DNA of 64,000 nt from positions 1-64,000 of the forward strand of contig CAYPIY010000012.1 in the NCBI GenBank assembly GCA_964410965.1. Reading direction: 5' to 3'. Below the pieces are notes generated by a model, which saw only the letters and a list, made by a program, of their open reading frames with translations, had not been told where the DNA came from and searched no databases. Every line of letters starts with the position of its first letter. Position 1 is the first letter of the stretch. The position numbers were made by a program, and so were the translations under genes. This DNA comes from JBBIRG01 sp964410965 (GTDB lineage: Bacteria; CLD3; SB21; JBBIRG01). Below are positions 55,662 to 64,000 of the stretch, in pieces.

Positions 55662-55788
55662 GCTGACTCCGTTTAGTAATAAAACGGCAGGAAGTGATGA
55701 AAATTCCTGTGCACTATTAATCTGACTATGAATTACGGGATATCTTAAATCAGGAGGTTGGTTCAATTTGCCTGAAGAAGTCGACGGG

Positions 55789-56532
55789 TTACTCCCAGAG
55801 AATAGTCGACTGAAAAGCCGTCGTGCCGGAGGATTTGATTCCTTCGATGTAACGTTCCGTCGCCGTACGGTCGCTCATGTAATGTCTGATGTCCACCGAC
55901 TGGCCCGGTTTTATCTCTTCGGTGAAGTTCAGCTGAAAAGATCCGATCCTGTGATCCCGGTGCCATTCGATGTCAAAGCCGTCCATGATCCATTCTACAT
56001 AGCGTGAATTGTTGAGGTGCTGATTGACATCCAGTTCGCTGTACGCGGCCTGACGGGTATGCGCGGAAATTAAAGTCCCGGCGTTGGTAAGTTTGTCAGG
56101 CCGTTCAGTAATCGCCTGATGATCGGGATCATACCGAATCTCTGCCGGAAGCCGGTCGTAGCGCTGAGGACGCAGCGATGTTTTATCGATCAGCAGCCAG
56201 CAGGATGTCGCGGAGATAATCTCGTTCTGCGATGAATCGAAAACCTGAAAATCACGAAGCGCGAATAATTTATGAAAACCTTTCGGCCATGTCCGTACCC
56301 TGATGTCGTCATGCCAGCAGGGGATGGTACGGATATGCAGTTTTACGCGTGACAGCACCCAGAACAGGCTCAGCGGCTGAAGCTGCTCATAACCGACGTT
56401 AAGCTGACGGGCGTGCATGCCCGCGCATTCCATTAAAAAATTGAACAGAGCGCTCATTCGCAGTCTGCCGAAATAATCGATATTGAATGAACGGATTTTA
56501 AACGATTCTTCGTAATGTGAAGTTTCTTTCAT
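55789..56532 (-). CDS. Acyl-ACP thioesterase-like hotdog protein
   Basis: Predicted to release fatty acids from acyl carrier protein. About 247 aa with two hotdog folds: first half with FNIDYFGRLRMSALFNFLME and HIRTIPCWHDDIRVRTWPKG, second half with the hallmark YSELDVNQHLNNSRYVEWIM, and FTEEIKPGQSVDI. The start at 56532 (MKETSHYEES) fits the family; upstream ATGs at 56568 and 56622 are in frame, none with a strong ribosome site, so the N-terminus is uncertain. It is divergent from leuS (122 bp apart). Confidence 0.85.
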   Translation of the reverse strand: MKETSHYEESFKIRSFNIDYFGRLRMSALFNFLMECAGMHARQLNVGYEQLQPLSLFWVLSRVKLHIRTIPCWHDDIRVRTWPKGFHKLFALRDFQVFDSSQNEIISATSCWLLIDKTSLRPQRYDRLPAEIRYDPDHQAITERPDKLTNAGTLISAHTRQAAYSELDVNQHLNNSRYVEWIMDGFDIEWHRDHRIGSFQLNFTEEIKPGQSVDIRHYMSDRTATERYIEGIKSSGTTAFQSTILWE

Positions 56533-56654
56533 GGCTAAAAAATAGGGATTTCTTCTCACACATTCCATCTCTTTCTTGATTTTAGTGATATCAATGGTTA
56601 TAATGCGGTGTAAAATTGTCATGAACTAATTTTTGATTCAGGGTACCAAACAAC

Positions 56655-59111
56655 ATGAAAGAAACTAACGAGACACAACAGGAGCCGGCCGTCGCGAAAT
56701 ATGATTTTTCACGCATTGAGAAAAAATGGCAGGCTTACTGGGAAACGCATAAGACATTCCGTACGACCGAAGATCCGTTATATGCCAAAGAAAAAAGAAT
56801 ATATGTGCTGGATATGTTCCCTTATCCCTCCGGCGCAGGCCTGCACGTAGGCCATCCTGAAGGGTATACCGCCACCGATATCATCGCCCGCTACAAGAGA
56901 ATGAAAGGGTTTAACGTCCTGCATCCGATGGGGTGGGACGCGTTCGGTCTGCCCGCGGAACAATATGCCGTTAAAACCGGCGTTCATCCCGCGATCACGA
57001 CCGCCAGCAATATCGATACGTTCCGGCGACAGCTGAAGATGTTCGGTTTTTCCTACGACTGGGACCGCGAAGTCAATACCACGGATACGCATTATTTCAA
57101 ATGGACACAGTGGATTTTCCTGCAGCTTTATAAAAAAGGGCTTGCGTACCAGGCTGAAATTCCCGTAAACTGGTGTCCGGAACTCGGAACGGTTCTCGCG
57201 AACGAGGAAGTCCCCGAGCAGATCGAAAAAGGCCATACGGTCATACGCCGCCCGATGAAACAATGGATGCTGAAGATTACCGCTTACGCCGAGCGCCTGC
57301 TTAAGGATCTTGAACTGGTGGACTGGCCGGAAAGCATCAAGGAAATGCAGCGGAACTGGATCGGCCGGAGCGAAGGGGCGGAGATTGATTTCCCTGTCGA
57401 AGGCTCGGACGAAAAAATAAAAGTTTTCACAACCCGGCCGGACACGATTTTCGGCGCGACGTATATGGTGCTTGCGCCCGAACACGCGCTGGTCGGGAAA
57501 ATCACTACGTCTGTACAGCTTGAAGCCGTCAACGCTTATAAAGAAACATCATCGAGAAAAAGCGACCTCGAACGCACGGAACTCGCTAAAGTCAAAACCG
57601 GCGTGTGGACCGGCGCGTACGCCGTTAATCCCGCCAATCAGAAAAAGATTCCGGTTTGGATCGCCGATTATGTGCTGAGTTCCTACGGCACAGGCGCGAT
57701 CATGGCCGTTCCCGGGCAGGACGAGCGCGACTGGGAATTCGCCGAAACATTCGGACTCCCGATTGTCCGCACCGTGCAGCCACCCGCGGATTTCACCGGC
57801 AAAGCGTTTCTCGATGACGGACCTGCGATCAACAGCGGTTTCCTGGACGGATTGCATGTGGCCGATGCTAAAGAAAAAATGACGCAATGGGTCGAGGAAC
57901 AAAGACTCGGAAAACGGAAAGTGAATTATAAGCTTCATGACTGGCTCTTTTCCCGTCAGCGGTACTGGGGTGAACCGTTCCCGATACTCCATTTCGAAGA
58001 CGGCTCAGTCGCGGCTCTCGACGAATCCGAACTGCCTCTGACTCTTCCGGAAGTGGAATCGTATAAACCCGCGGGTACCGGCGAATCGCCGCTCGCGACA
58101 ATGAAAAACTGGGTGGACATCACCGATCCCAAAACCGGGAAGAAAGCACGCCGCGAGACTAATACCATGCCCCAGTGGGCGGGTTCCTGCTGGTATTATC
58201 TCCGTTATATCGATCCTCATAACGACAAGGTATTCTGCGACAAAGAAAAAGAGCGTTACTGGATGCCCGTCAATATCTATATCGGCGGGGCGGAACACGC
58301 GGTGCTTCATTTATTGTACGCGAGGTTTTGGCATAAAGTCCTTTTTGATCTCGGGCATGTATCCACGCCGGAGCCGTTCATGAAGCTGATCAACCAGGGG
58401 CTGATTCTCGGCGAGGACATGCAGAAAATGTCCAAATCGCGCGGCAACGTGGTCAACCCCGACGACGTGATCCATGAATACGGCGCCGATTCCATGCGTC
58501 TTTATGAAATGTTCATGGGCCCGCTCACGCAGTCCAAGCCCTGGAGCACCCGCGGCGTCGAGGGCGTATACCGTTTCCTCCAGCGCGTCTGGCGCCTGTA
58601 TGCGGACGCGAATGACAGGCTCAGCCCGCAGGTTATGGATATGGAGCCGACCGCCGAGCAATTGAAAGTTCTTCATAAAACGATTAAAAAAGTCGGCGAA
58701 GACGTCGAGTCGCTGAGTTTCAATACCGCCATCGCGCAGATGATGATTTTCGTGAATGAGATGACGCCGGCTGAAATTAAACCGAGAAAAATTCTCGAAC
58801 CGTTTGTCCTTGTGCTTGCTCCCTTTGCGCCCCATATCGCGGAGGAATTGTGGGAAATACTCGGCCACGGAAAGTCGCTCGCTTATGAACCGTTTCCGGT
58901 CTATGATCCCGCGCTGACCGTGGACGATACCGTTACGCTTGTTCTGCAGGTGAACGGGAAAATCCGCGAGCGGGTTGACGTGAAAAAGGGTCTCGCCGGA
59001 AACGAAGCGGAAAAACTTGCCATGGAGAAGCTCCAGAAATGGATCGAGGGCAAATCAATTGTCAAGGTTATCGCCGTTCCTGACAAGCTCGTCAATGTGG
59101 TAATTAAATAA
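56655..59111 (+). CDS. leuS: Leucyl-tRNA synthetase
   Basis: Charges tRNA-Leu. The class I HIGH motif is HVGH (64-67) in PYPSGAGLHVGHPEGYTATD, and KMSKS is at 591-595 (KMSKSRGNV). The CP1 editing domain includes TRPDTIFGATYMVLAPEH and SYGTGAIMAVPGQDERDWEF with its conserved editing Asp. WAGSCWYYLRYIDP is typical of the bacterial family, as is the C-terminal VNGKIRERVDV. 818 aa is slightly short of E. coli LeuS (860). The first of three + strand genes. Confidence 0.97.
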   Translation: MKETNETQQEPAVAKYDFSRIEKKWQAYWETHKTFRTTEDPLYAKEKRIYVLDMFPYPSGAGLHVGHPEGYTATDIIARYKRMKGFNVLHPMGWDAFGLPAEQYAVKTGVHPAITTASNIDTFRRQLKMFGFSYDWDREVNTTDTHYFKWTQWIFLQLYKKGLAYQAEIPVNWCPELGTVLANEEVPEQIEKGHTVIRRPMKQWMLKITAYAERLLKDLELVDWPESIKEMQRNWIGRSEGAEIDFPVEGSDEKIKVFTTRPDTIFGATYMVLAPEHALVGKITTSVQLEAVNAYKETSSRKSDLERTELAKVKTGVWTGAYAVNPANQKKIPVWIADYVLSSYGTGAIMAVPGQDERDWEFAETFGLPIVRTVQPPADFTGKAFLDDGPAINSGFLDGLHVADAKEKMTQWVEEQRLGKRKVNYKLHDWLFSRQRYWGEPFPILHFEDGSVAALDESELPLTLPEVESYKPAGTGESPLATMKNWVDITDPKTGKKARRETNTMPQWAGSCWYYLRYIDPHNDKVFCDKEKERYWMPVNIYIGGAEHAVLHLLYARFWHKVLFDLGHVSTPEPFMKLINQGLILGEDMQKMSKSRGNVVNPDDVIHEYGADSMRLYEMFMGPLTQSKPWSTRGVEGVYRFLQRVWRLYADANDRLSPQVMDMEPTAEQLKVLHKTIKKVGEDVESLSFNTAIAQMMIFVNEMTPAEIKPRKILEPFVLVLAPFAPHIAEELWEILGHGKSLAYEPFPVYDPALTVDDTVTLVLQVNGKIRERVDVKKGLAGNEAEKLAMEKLQKWIEGKSIVKVIAVPDKLVNVVIK

Positions 59112-59129
59112 TTCTTTATTACGGAACCC

Positions 59130-60011
59130 ATGCGCTTATTATTCGTCATTGTTCTGATCGTTTCGGTTTTTTTATCCCTGACGATGATTTTTTTCCAGTC
59201 GACCCGGAAGACCTATCCCGGGTTTGGCCGCTGGACGGCGGGAACGTGCAGCATGGCAACCGGCTTTTTATTCCTGAGCCTGAGGTCGGTTATTCCGGAT
59301 ATCATTTCGATAATTGCGGTCGCGGTCGCTCTGCCGCTGGGCCAGATTTTGTTTCTGGCGGGCGCGAAACGGTTTTTGAGGCAAACGGCGATGTCATCGT
59401 ACTGGTATATAATAATTGTTCTGTCCGTCATCGGGCATGTATACTTTTCACTGGCGGATGATTCCGCGGTATGGAGAAGCATCATCGTTTCAGCCGCGGT
59501 CGCGGTTCCGAATATCGTGATGTCAGCCCTTGTTTTCAGGCATTCGAGGAGCGACCAATCATCTTTCTTTCTGGCGATCAGCATCGTGATGATCATGAGC
59601 GTGGTGTTTATCGTCTTCCGCATTACCGGTATCCTGCTGACGCCCTCCTATGACCTGCTTGCGGACTCCCCGGTGCAGATGATTTATTTTGTGTCGGTCA
59701 TCCTGATGCAGATCGCGTTAACGATATCATTTATCATGCTGAACAGCGAGCGTCTGGAACGGGAACTTGGCGACGCCGAGCGTTCGCTGCAGAAGACCGT
59801 TGATGACCTTCAGCGAGCGCTGAAAGAAGTCAGGGCGCTGGGCGGTTTGCTGCCGATCTGCGCCAACTGCAAAAAAATACGTGATGACGGAGGGTGCTGG
59901 CATCAGCTGGAAGCCTATATTTCGACGCATTCCAAAGCCGAATTCAGCCACGGCACCTGTCCGGAATGCGCCCGTACGCTGTATCCTGAATTGTTTGAAA
60001 AAGAAACCTGA
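59130..60011 (+). CDS. Membrane protein with C-terminal zinc-ribbon-like motif (paralog 1)
   Basis: A 293-aa protein of unknown function: about seven transmembrane helices (1-210), a short coiled coil (LERELGDAERSLQKTVDDLQ, about 210-240) and a terminal Cys/His motif (LPICANCKKI ... CPEC). From memory, that terminal motif is also found at the end of PAS and receiver signalling proteins, suggesting a signalling role. The next gene is a close paralog, especially in this end. It begins 18 bp after leuS. Confidence 0.7.
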   Translation: MRLLFVIVLIVSVFLSLTMIFFQSTRKTYPGFGRWTAGTCSMATGFLFLSLRSVIPDIISIIAVAVALPLGQILFLAGAKRFLRQTAMSSYWYIIIVLSVIGHVYFSLADDSAVWRSIIVSAAVAVPNIVMSALVFRHSRSDQSSFFLAISIVMIMSVVFIVFRITGILLTPSYDLLADSPVQMIYFVSVILMQIALTISFIMLNSERLERELGDAERSLQKTVDDLQRALKEVRALGGLLPICANCKKIRDDGGCWHQLEAYISTHSKAEFSHGTCPECARTLYPELFEKET

Positions 60012-60077
60012 ACAGGGGCAGGAGCGTAAAACCGGTATTGACGCCGGTATATATACGGCAGGCTGAAAAGAGGAACA

Positions 60078-60956
60078 ATGATTATTTTATTTATCACGGT
60101 AACCGTGGTCACCGTCCTGATGGCGCTGATCATGCTGTTCTTTCAGGTCACGCGGAAAACGTATCCCGGTTTTTCACGCTGGACCCTGGGTTCGTTTTCC
60201 CTGGCCGCGGGATTCATATTCCTGATATTACGCGGCAGCATTCCGGATTATGCATCCATTCTCGTCGTGAATATCGCTATTCCGCTTGGAGTCGCCTGGC
60301 ATCTGGAAGGCATGCGCCGGTTTCTCGGGCGGACGCCAAAATCGGTGTATCTGTATATTCTTCCGGCTGTTTCAGGGATCGCCTGCACTTATTTTTATTT
60401 TTTTGTTAATGACGCCGCCTGGCGTAATTTTTTTATGACCGTCGCGGTTTCAGTTCCTAACGGGATCATGGCGGGCATGCTATTCCGGCTTCCCCGCAAG
60501 AACCAGTCGGCGTTTTATCCGGTCATCGGCTCCGTCATGGCGGTCAACGGGCTTCTGCTCATGATCCGGGCGATTTGGATTTTATCCCAGCCATCCTTCG
60601 ATGTGATGCTTGAATCGCCCGTGCAGAACGCTTATTTCATCGCCGTGGTTGTCATGCAGATCGCGGGAATCATCTCATTTATACTTCTCAACAGCGAACG
60701 GCTGGAAAGCGATCTTGTCGCGGCAGAAACGGAATTAAAAAAAACCGTAGGCGATCTTCAGCGTGCTCTCGATGAAGTCAAAACGCTCGGGGGATTGCTG
60801 CCAATCTGCGCCAACTGCAAGAAAATACGCGATGACGGGGGCTACTGGCATCAGCTGGAAGCGTATATTTCGACGCATTCGCATGCTGAATTCAGTCACG
60901 GAACATGTCCTGAGTGCGCTAAGAAATTGTATCCTGAATTGTTTATTGAAAACTGA
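60078..60956 (+). CDS. Membrane protein with C-terminal zinc-ribbon-like motif (paralog 2)
   Basis: A 292-aa paralog of the preceding gene with the same layout: membrane part (about 1-210; LMALIMLFFQVTRKTYPGFS), coiled coil (LVAAETELKKTVGDLQRALD) and the terminal motif ICANCKKIRDDGGYWHQLEA ... CPEC. The membrane parts have diverged (shared RKTYPGF.RW), while the last 60 codons are nearly identical at the DNA level, pointing to recent duplication or gene conversion there. Confidence 0.7.
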   Translation: MIILFITVTVVTVLMALIMLFFQVTRKTYPGFSRWTLGSFSLAAGFIFLILRGSIPDYASILVVNIAIPLGVAWHLEGMRRFLGRTPKSVYLYILPAVSGIACTYFYFFVNDAAWRNFFMTVAVSVPNGIMAGMLFRLPRKNQSAFYPVIGSVMAVNGLLLMIRAIWILSQPSFDVMLESPVQNAYFIAVVVMQIAGIISFILLNSERLESDLVAAETELKKTVGDLQRALDEVKTLGGLLPICANCKKIRDDGGYWHQLEAYISTHSHAEFSHGTCPECAKKLYPELFIEN

Positions 60957-60990
60957 TTTAATTTTTATTACATGCTAGAGAACGTTATCG

Positions 60991-61890
60991 TTAAGCTTCC
61001 CGAAGAAAATGATTGACCGATGCGATATGATCCGCGTGTCCCGTTCCGCGCGCTTCAACATGTCCCTGAATCAAACATCCGGATAACGACAAATCGCCGA
61101 GGATGTCGAGAATTTTATGCCGGACCATTTCATCAGGATAGCGGGGCGGTTCAACAGACAAAACCGAAAAAGGATTGCATGGGTGTACGTATTCCGGTTT
61201 TACTGTTAATCCGAGTTCATCAGAAATCAATCCCGGATCCATTTCTGCGTCAAGAACGATAAAACCGGTATCATAATCCGTGCCGCTTATCAAATGGTGT
61301 CGCTTCATCTTACTCAACTCGCTGATAAAGCCAAAAGTCCTTGCCGGCGCGATATCGCTGATAAATGTTTCCGGTGAATAATGGTATTCTTCACATTGGA
61401 TAAGATTATTGTTATGTGTAAATCCGCAGGATACGGTAAGTCCGTCTGCCGGATTGAACTTCATATAAGCGCCGGTTTTTTCATTTTGGTAAACGAGCGG
61501 TTTTCGTATGTTGATTGTCTTCCGGTCTGCGGGTTGTTCCGAAATGCCGGCCTTCAAAATATCCGAGCTGAATACACGTGCGCTTCCGTCGAGTATCGGA
61601 ATTTCCGGACCTGTAACATCGATTTCAGCATTAGTAATACCCAGTCCGTATAATGCCGCGAGAAGATGTTCAACTGTGCTCACCGAAACATCCTGCCCGG
61701 ATAAAGTAACCGCGCGGTTCGTCCGGCTGACGTTTTGCGCAAAAGCTGGGACTGAGCTCCCCCGATGAAAAATAATACCATGATCAATGGCCGCAGGACG
61801 TAATGTAACCGATGTCACAGCTCCGGTGTGTAATCCTTTGCCTGAAAAGGAAACCGGTCGTGCGAGTGTTTGCTGTTTAAATATATTCAT
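60991..61890 (-). CDS. lpxC: UDP-3-O-acyl-N-acetylglucosamine deacetylase
   Basis: Zinc enzyme of the committed step of lipid A synthesis. Visible motifs are FSGKGLHTGAV, STVEHLLAALYGLGITNAEI (first zinc His), ARTFGF, VRHKILDILGDLSLSG (second zinc His and Asp) and the terminal RGTGHADHIASVNHFL with the catalytic His. 299 aa is the length of a free-standing LpxC (E. coli 305); there is no FabZ domain as in Bacteroidetes. It precedes no other lipid A gene; ddl lies upstream on the same strand after a 58-bp gap. Confidence 0.95.
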   Translation of the reverse strand: MNIFKQQTLARPVSFSGKGLHTGAVTSVTLRPAAIDHGIIFHRGSSVPAFAQNVSRTNRAVTLSGQDVSVSTVEHLLAALYGLGITNAEIDVTGPEIPILDGSARVFSSDILKAGISEQPADRKTINIRKPLVYQNEKTGAYMKFNPADGLTVSCGFTHNNNLIQCEEYHYSPETFISDIAPARTFGFISELSKMKRHHLISGTDYDTGFIVLDAEMDPGLISDELGLTVKPEYVHPCNPFSVLSVEPPRYPDEMVRHKILDILGDLSLSGCLIQGHVEARGTGHADHIASVNHFLREA

Positions 61891-61948
61891 TCAGGAAATG
61901 ATTGATAAGATATTATAGCAAAGTACAATTTATATTTTTTTATCGCAG

Positions 61949-62956
61949 TCAGGAAAGTCCGATAATCGAATTGATCAGGTCATTGAATTCAATTCCGACC
62001 GCTTTCGCAGCTTTTGGCACCAGGCTTGTTTCGGTCATTCCGGGAAGAGTGTTGACCTCGAGACAGTAAAACTGATTATCAAGACCCATTCTGAAGTCGA
62101 CGCGGGCGTATCCGGAGCAGCCGAGAACCTCGAAGGTTTTAAGCGCGAAGTGCTGAACTTTTTCACCGGCGGATTTCAGAAGATCGGCGGGGCAGACGTA
62201 TTGCGTTTTGCCTTTCTGGTATTTCCGTATGTAATCGTAAAATCCCCCTTCCGGGATGATTTCGATAACCGGCAGCGCCCGGTTGCCGAGCACGGCGACG
62301 GTGAGTTCGCGTCCTTCGATATACTGTTCGACGAGGATCGGCCCGAAGGGAAGTGCGTTGTTCCATGCGGTCGCTAGTTCTTCCTGCGCTTGAACAATTG
62401 AAAGGCCTACCGTGGATCCTTCCTGGTTGGGCTTTACGACAACCGGATAACGCAGCTTTGATTTGATAACCTTCGCGGCTTCGTCGGCGGACGTCGTCGG
62501 GCTGAAAAGGTGATACGCGGGGGTCCTGATTCCTGCGGTCTCGAACATTTTTTTTGCGAGGGCCTTGTTCATGGCCATCGCGCTGGACAACGCGTCTGAC
62601 CCGTTATATTTGATTTTGAATAAATCAAGAAGCGCCTGCAGATGGCCGTCTTCGCCTATTCCCCCGTGAAGGGCGTTGAAAACGTAATCCGGTTTTTCAT
62701 TAATGATACTGTTCATGATAGCCCAGAATGCCTGGCGGTCTAGGGTAACAGGCAGTTTTTTCAGGGATTCATCCGATGGCGGCTGTTCCTGAACGGACGG
62801 GGCGGCTTGGCCGGGAAAAGGCATGATTCCGGAAGCGGGATCGATGAGCACAACTTCATGCGCAAGAGATTGTAAAGCCTTTCCCACCGCCACTCCGCTC
62901 ACAAGAGAAACATCCCGTTCACTGGAAAATCCGCCAAGCAGAACAATGATTTTCAT
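61949..62956 (-). CDS. ddl: D-alanine-D-alanine ligase
   Basis: Makes the D-Ala-D-Ala dipeptide of peptidoglycan. ATP-grasp enzyme of 335 aa: N-terminal VLLGGFSSERDVSLVSG, ALHGGIGEDGHLQALLDLF, KPNQEGSTVGLSIVQ, the ATP-binding LVEQYIEGRELTVAVLG, and CLEVNTLPGMTETSLVPKAA near the end. The start at 62956 (MKIIVLLGGF) has GGGAGT upstream; the longer frame to 62983 adds nine residues. It lies between the M13 peptidase gene and lpxC, both on the same strand, and is separated from the peptidase gene by a terminator. Confidence 0.96.
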   Translation of the reverse strand: MKIIVLLGGFSSERDVSLVSGVAVGKALQSLAHEVVLIDPASGIMPFPGQAAPSVQEQPPSDESLKKLPVTLDRQAFWAIMNSIINEKPDYVFNALHGGIGEDGHLQALLDLFKIKYNGSDALSSAMAMNKALAKKMFETAGIRTPAYHLFSPTTSADEAAKVIKSKLRYPVVVKPNQEGSTVGLSIVQAQEELATAWNNALPFGPILVEQYIEGRELTVAVLGNRALPVIEIIPEGGFYDYIRKYQKGKTQYVCPADLLKSAGEKVQHFALKTFEVLGCSGYARVDFRMGLDNQFYCLEVNTLPGMTETSLVPKAAKAVGIEFNDLINSIIGLS

Positions 62957-63046
62957 AAATACTCCCGTCGTTTGGTGATTCAATGCAGAATGTATTTATT
63001 AAATGATTTACTAAATTTCAATTCTTTTATTCTTTGTCGCAATAAA

Positions 63047-63074
63047 AAACGGCCCTGATTTCTCAGGACCGTTT
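63047..63074 (-). terminator. Intrinsic terminator of the M13 peptidase gene
   Basis: AAACGGCCCTGA (63047-63058), loop TTTC, TCAGGACCGTTT (63063-63074), with one C-A mismatch. Read on the minus strand the stem is followed by a run of six T, 22 bp after the peptidase stop codon. Confidence 0.8.
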
Positions 63075-63095
63075 ACTATTTTTCGGCGAGTCCGG

Positions 63096-64000
63096 TTACC
63101 AGATTTTAATGCGCTCGCTCTCCGGCCGGAATAACTTATTGGACGACGTGATGGCCGGGAATGCCTTATAGAATTCAGGCATATTGAACAGCGGCCCGTT
63201 CACGCGGAATTTTGCCGGTGAATGAACATCTTCCAGAACGCGGCGTCGTAAGGCTTCGTCGCGCATGTTTGTCCGCCAGACCTGGGCCCAAGAAAGGAAA
63301 AACCGCTGATCATCCGTAAAACCTTTAATAGGAGCCGGTTTGGCTTTGCCGGTCAGGGAAAGCTGATAAGCCTGGTACGCAATATTCAGTCCGCCAAGAT
63401 CCGCGATGTTTTCGCCAAGTGTCAGTTCGCCGTTGATATGGAACGTATCGATGGCGACAAACTGATTGAACTGGTGCACCAGCGGTTCTGTCTGCTGTTT
63501 GAATGCTTTAGCATCGAATTCGGTCCACCAATCCTTAAGATTGCCGTTGAGGTCGTATTGGCGTCCCTGGTCATCGAAACCGTGAGTCATTTCATGACCA
63601 ATGACCGTACCGATCGCTCCGTAATTGACCGCGTCGTCGGCGTCCATATCGAACATAGGCGGCTGGAGAATACCCGCGGGAAAGACAATCTCATTGCGGT
63701 TCGGGCTGTAGTAAGCGTTGACCATCTGCGGTGTCATGCCCCATTCTTCCGGGTCAACCGGTTTTCCGATTTTATCCATGTTGAAACGGAAATCGACCCT
63801 GTTGGATGCCAGTACGTTGTTGCCGTAGAGTTCCCGCGTGATGTCCAGACCTTTGTAATCCCTCCATTTGTTGGGATAACCGATCTTCACACCGATTTTA
63901 TCGAGTTTTTTGACAGCTTCCTGTTTGGTTTTATCCGTCATCCATGTCAGGTTTTCGATCCGGACTTTCAACGCTTTGCGGAGGTTTTCGACAAGGGTCA
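63096..64000 (-). CDS. M13-family zinc metallopeptidase (PepO/neprilysin type), partial
   Basis: The C-terminal 300 residues or so of an M13 peptidase; the frame is open to the window edge (TLVENLRKALKVRIENL before the first possible start), so the N-terminal part lies outside. The zinc site is HEMTH in VIGHEMTHGFDDQGRQYD, with the third ligand Glu in LGENIADLGGL. FPAGILQPPMF and SWAQVWRTNMRDEALRRRV are typical of the family. These enzymes cleave peptides, usually in the periplasm or outside; the signal peptide cannot be checked. Confidence 0.93.
   Translation of the reverse strand, partial: TLVENLRKALKVRIENLTWMTDKTKQEAVKKLDKIGVKIGYPNKWRDYKGLDITRELYGNNVLASNRVDFRFNMDKIGKPVDPEEWGMTPQMVNAYYSPNRNEIVFPAGILQPPMFDMDADDAVNYGAIGTVIGHEMTHGFDDQGRQYDLNGNLKDWWTEFDAKAFKQQTEPLVHQFNQFVAIDTFHINGELTLGENIADLGGLNIAYQAYQLSLTGKAKPAPIKGFTDDQRFFLSWAQVWRTNMRDEALRRRVLEDVHSPAKFRVNGPLFNMPEFYKAFPAITSSNKLFRPESERIKIW

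Noticed and set aside
60991..61890. LpxC/FabZ fusion as in Bacteroidetes
   Set aside because: The frame ends after the LpxC C-terminal His motif at 299 aa, and no FabZ follows.
1..64000. tRNA, rRNA or known riboswitch genes
   Set aside because: Intergenic regions were read through and none showed a cloverleaf, rRNA segment or a riboswitch core that I could recognise; a covariance-model scan was not possible.

Overview
The window reads as chromosome of a Gram-negative, probably FCB-group bacterium. Lipid A genes (lpxA, lpxC), ddl, lipoproteins and a periplasmic adaptor indicate an outer membrane. FtsX-type permeases that start (M)LKNYFKIALRN and end NPxxSLRYE are, from general knowledge, typical of Bacteroidetes and relatives. 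LpxC is free-standing rather than fused to FabZ, which argues against Bacteroidetes proper and for a neighbouring lineage. No rRNA, tRNA, CRISPR array, integrase or transposase was recognised.

Region 1 (1-21546, + strand) is an ABC export/efflux array: an HlyD-type adaptor, one MacB/LolD-type ATPase and seven paralogous large FtsX permeases in two blocks, with a DUF4350-like exported protein between them. Both blocks are preceded by the same two-part control region: a CGTAC-N17-GTACG dyad followed about 70 bp later by a sigma-54-like TGGCAT-N5-TTGTC element. Spacers in the array carry a family of 'GCCACAAAGACAC...' repeats with inverted partners.

Region 2 (21814-29441) holds asnA (- strand) and a signalling cluster: PAS-histidine kinase, single-domain receiver, receiver-PAS-kinase hybrid, then an NtrC-type sigma-54 activator with an NtrY-like membrane kinase. 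The last pair is the natural candidate to drive the sigma-54 elements of region 1.

Region 3 (29487-43940, - strand) runs from lpxA through a compact set of genes: a transmembrane Ser/Thr kinase with an outer domain, a lipoprotein, a secreted protein, a kinase-less membrane/SH3 protein, a 1101-aa membrane kinase with SH3-like repeats, a coiled-coil protein, a ClpB-like AAA+ ATPase, an NrdG-like radical SAM protein and a zinc-ribbon/FHA protein. The last four are overlapping or nearly so. I regard this kinase-FHA-AAA+-radical SAM operon as the best candidate for an undescribed system. A small SdpI-like membrane protein follows.

Region 4 (44069-52652, + strand) is a housekeeping operon: holB, ricT-like PSP1 gene, ATP-dependent PEP carboxykinase, two metallo-beta-lactamase-fold proteins, metG and a receiver-kinase hybrid. 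A strong bidirectional terminator separates it from dnaA (- strand). Behind dnaA lies about 470 bp of AT-rich DNA with DnaA-box-like 9-mers, a possible origin.

Region 5 (54791-64000) contains a DCC-family thiol protein, an SRPBCC protein and an acyl-ACP thioesterase (- strand), leuS and two tandem membrane/zinc-ribbon paralogs (+ strand), then lpxC, ddl and the 3' part of an M13 metallopeptidase gene (- strand, cut by the window edge).
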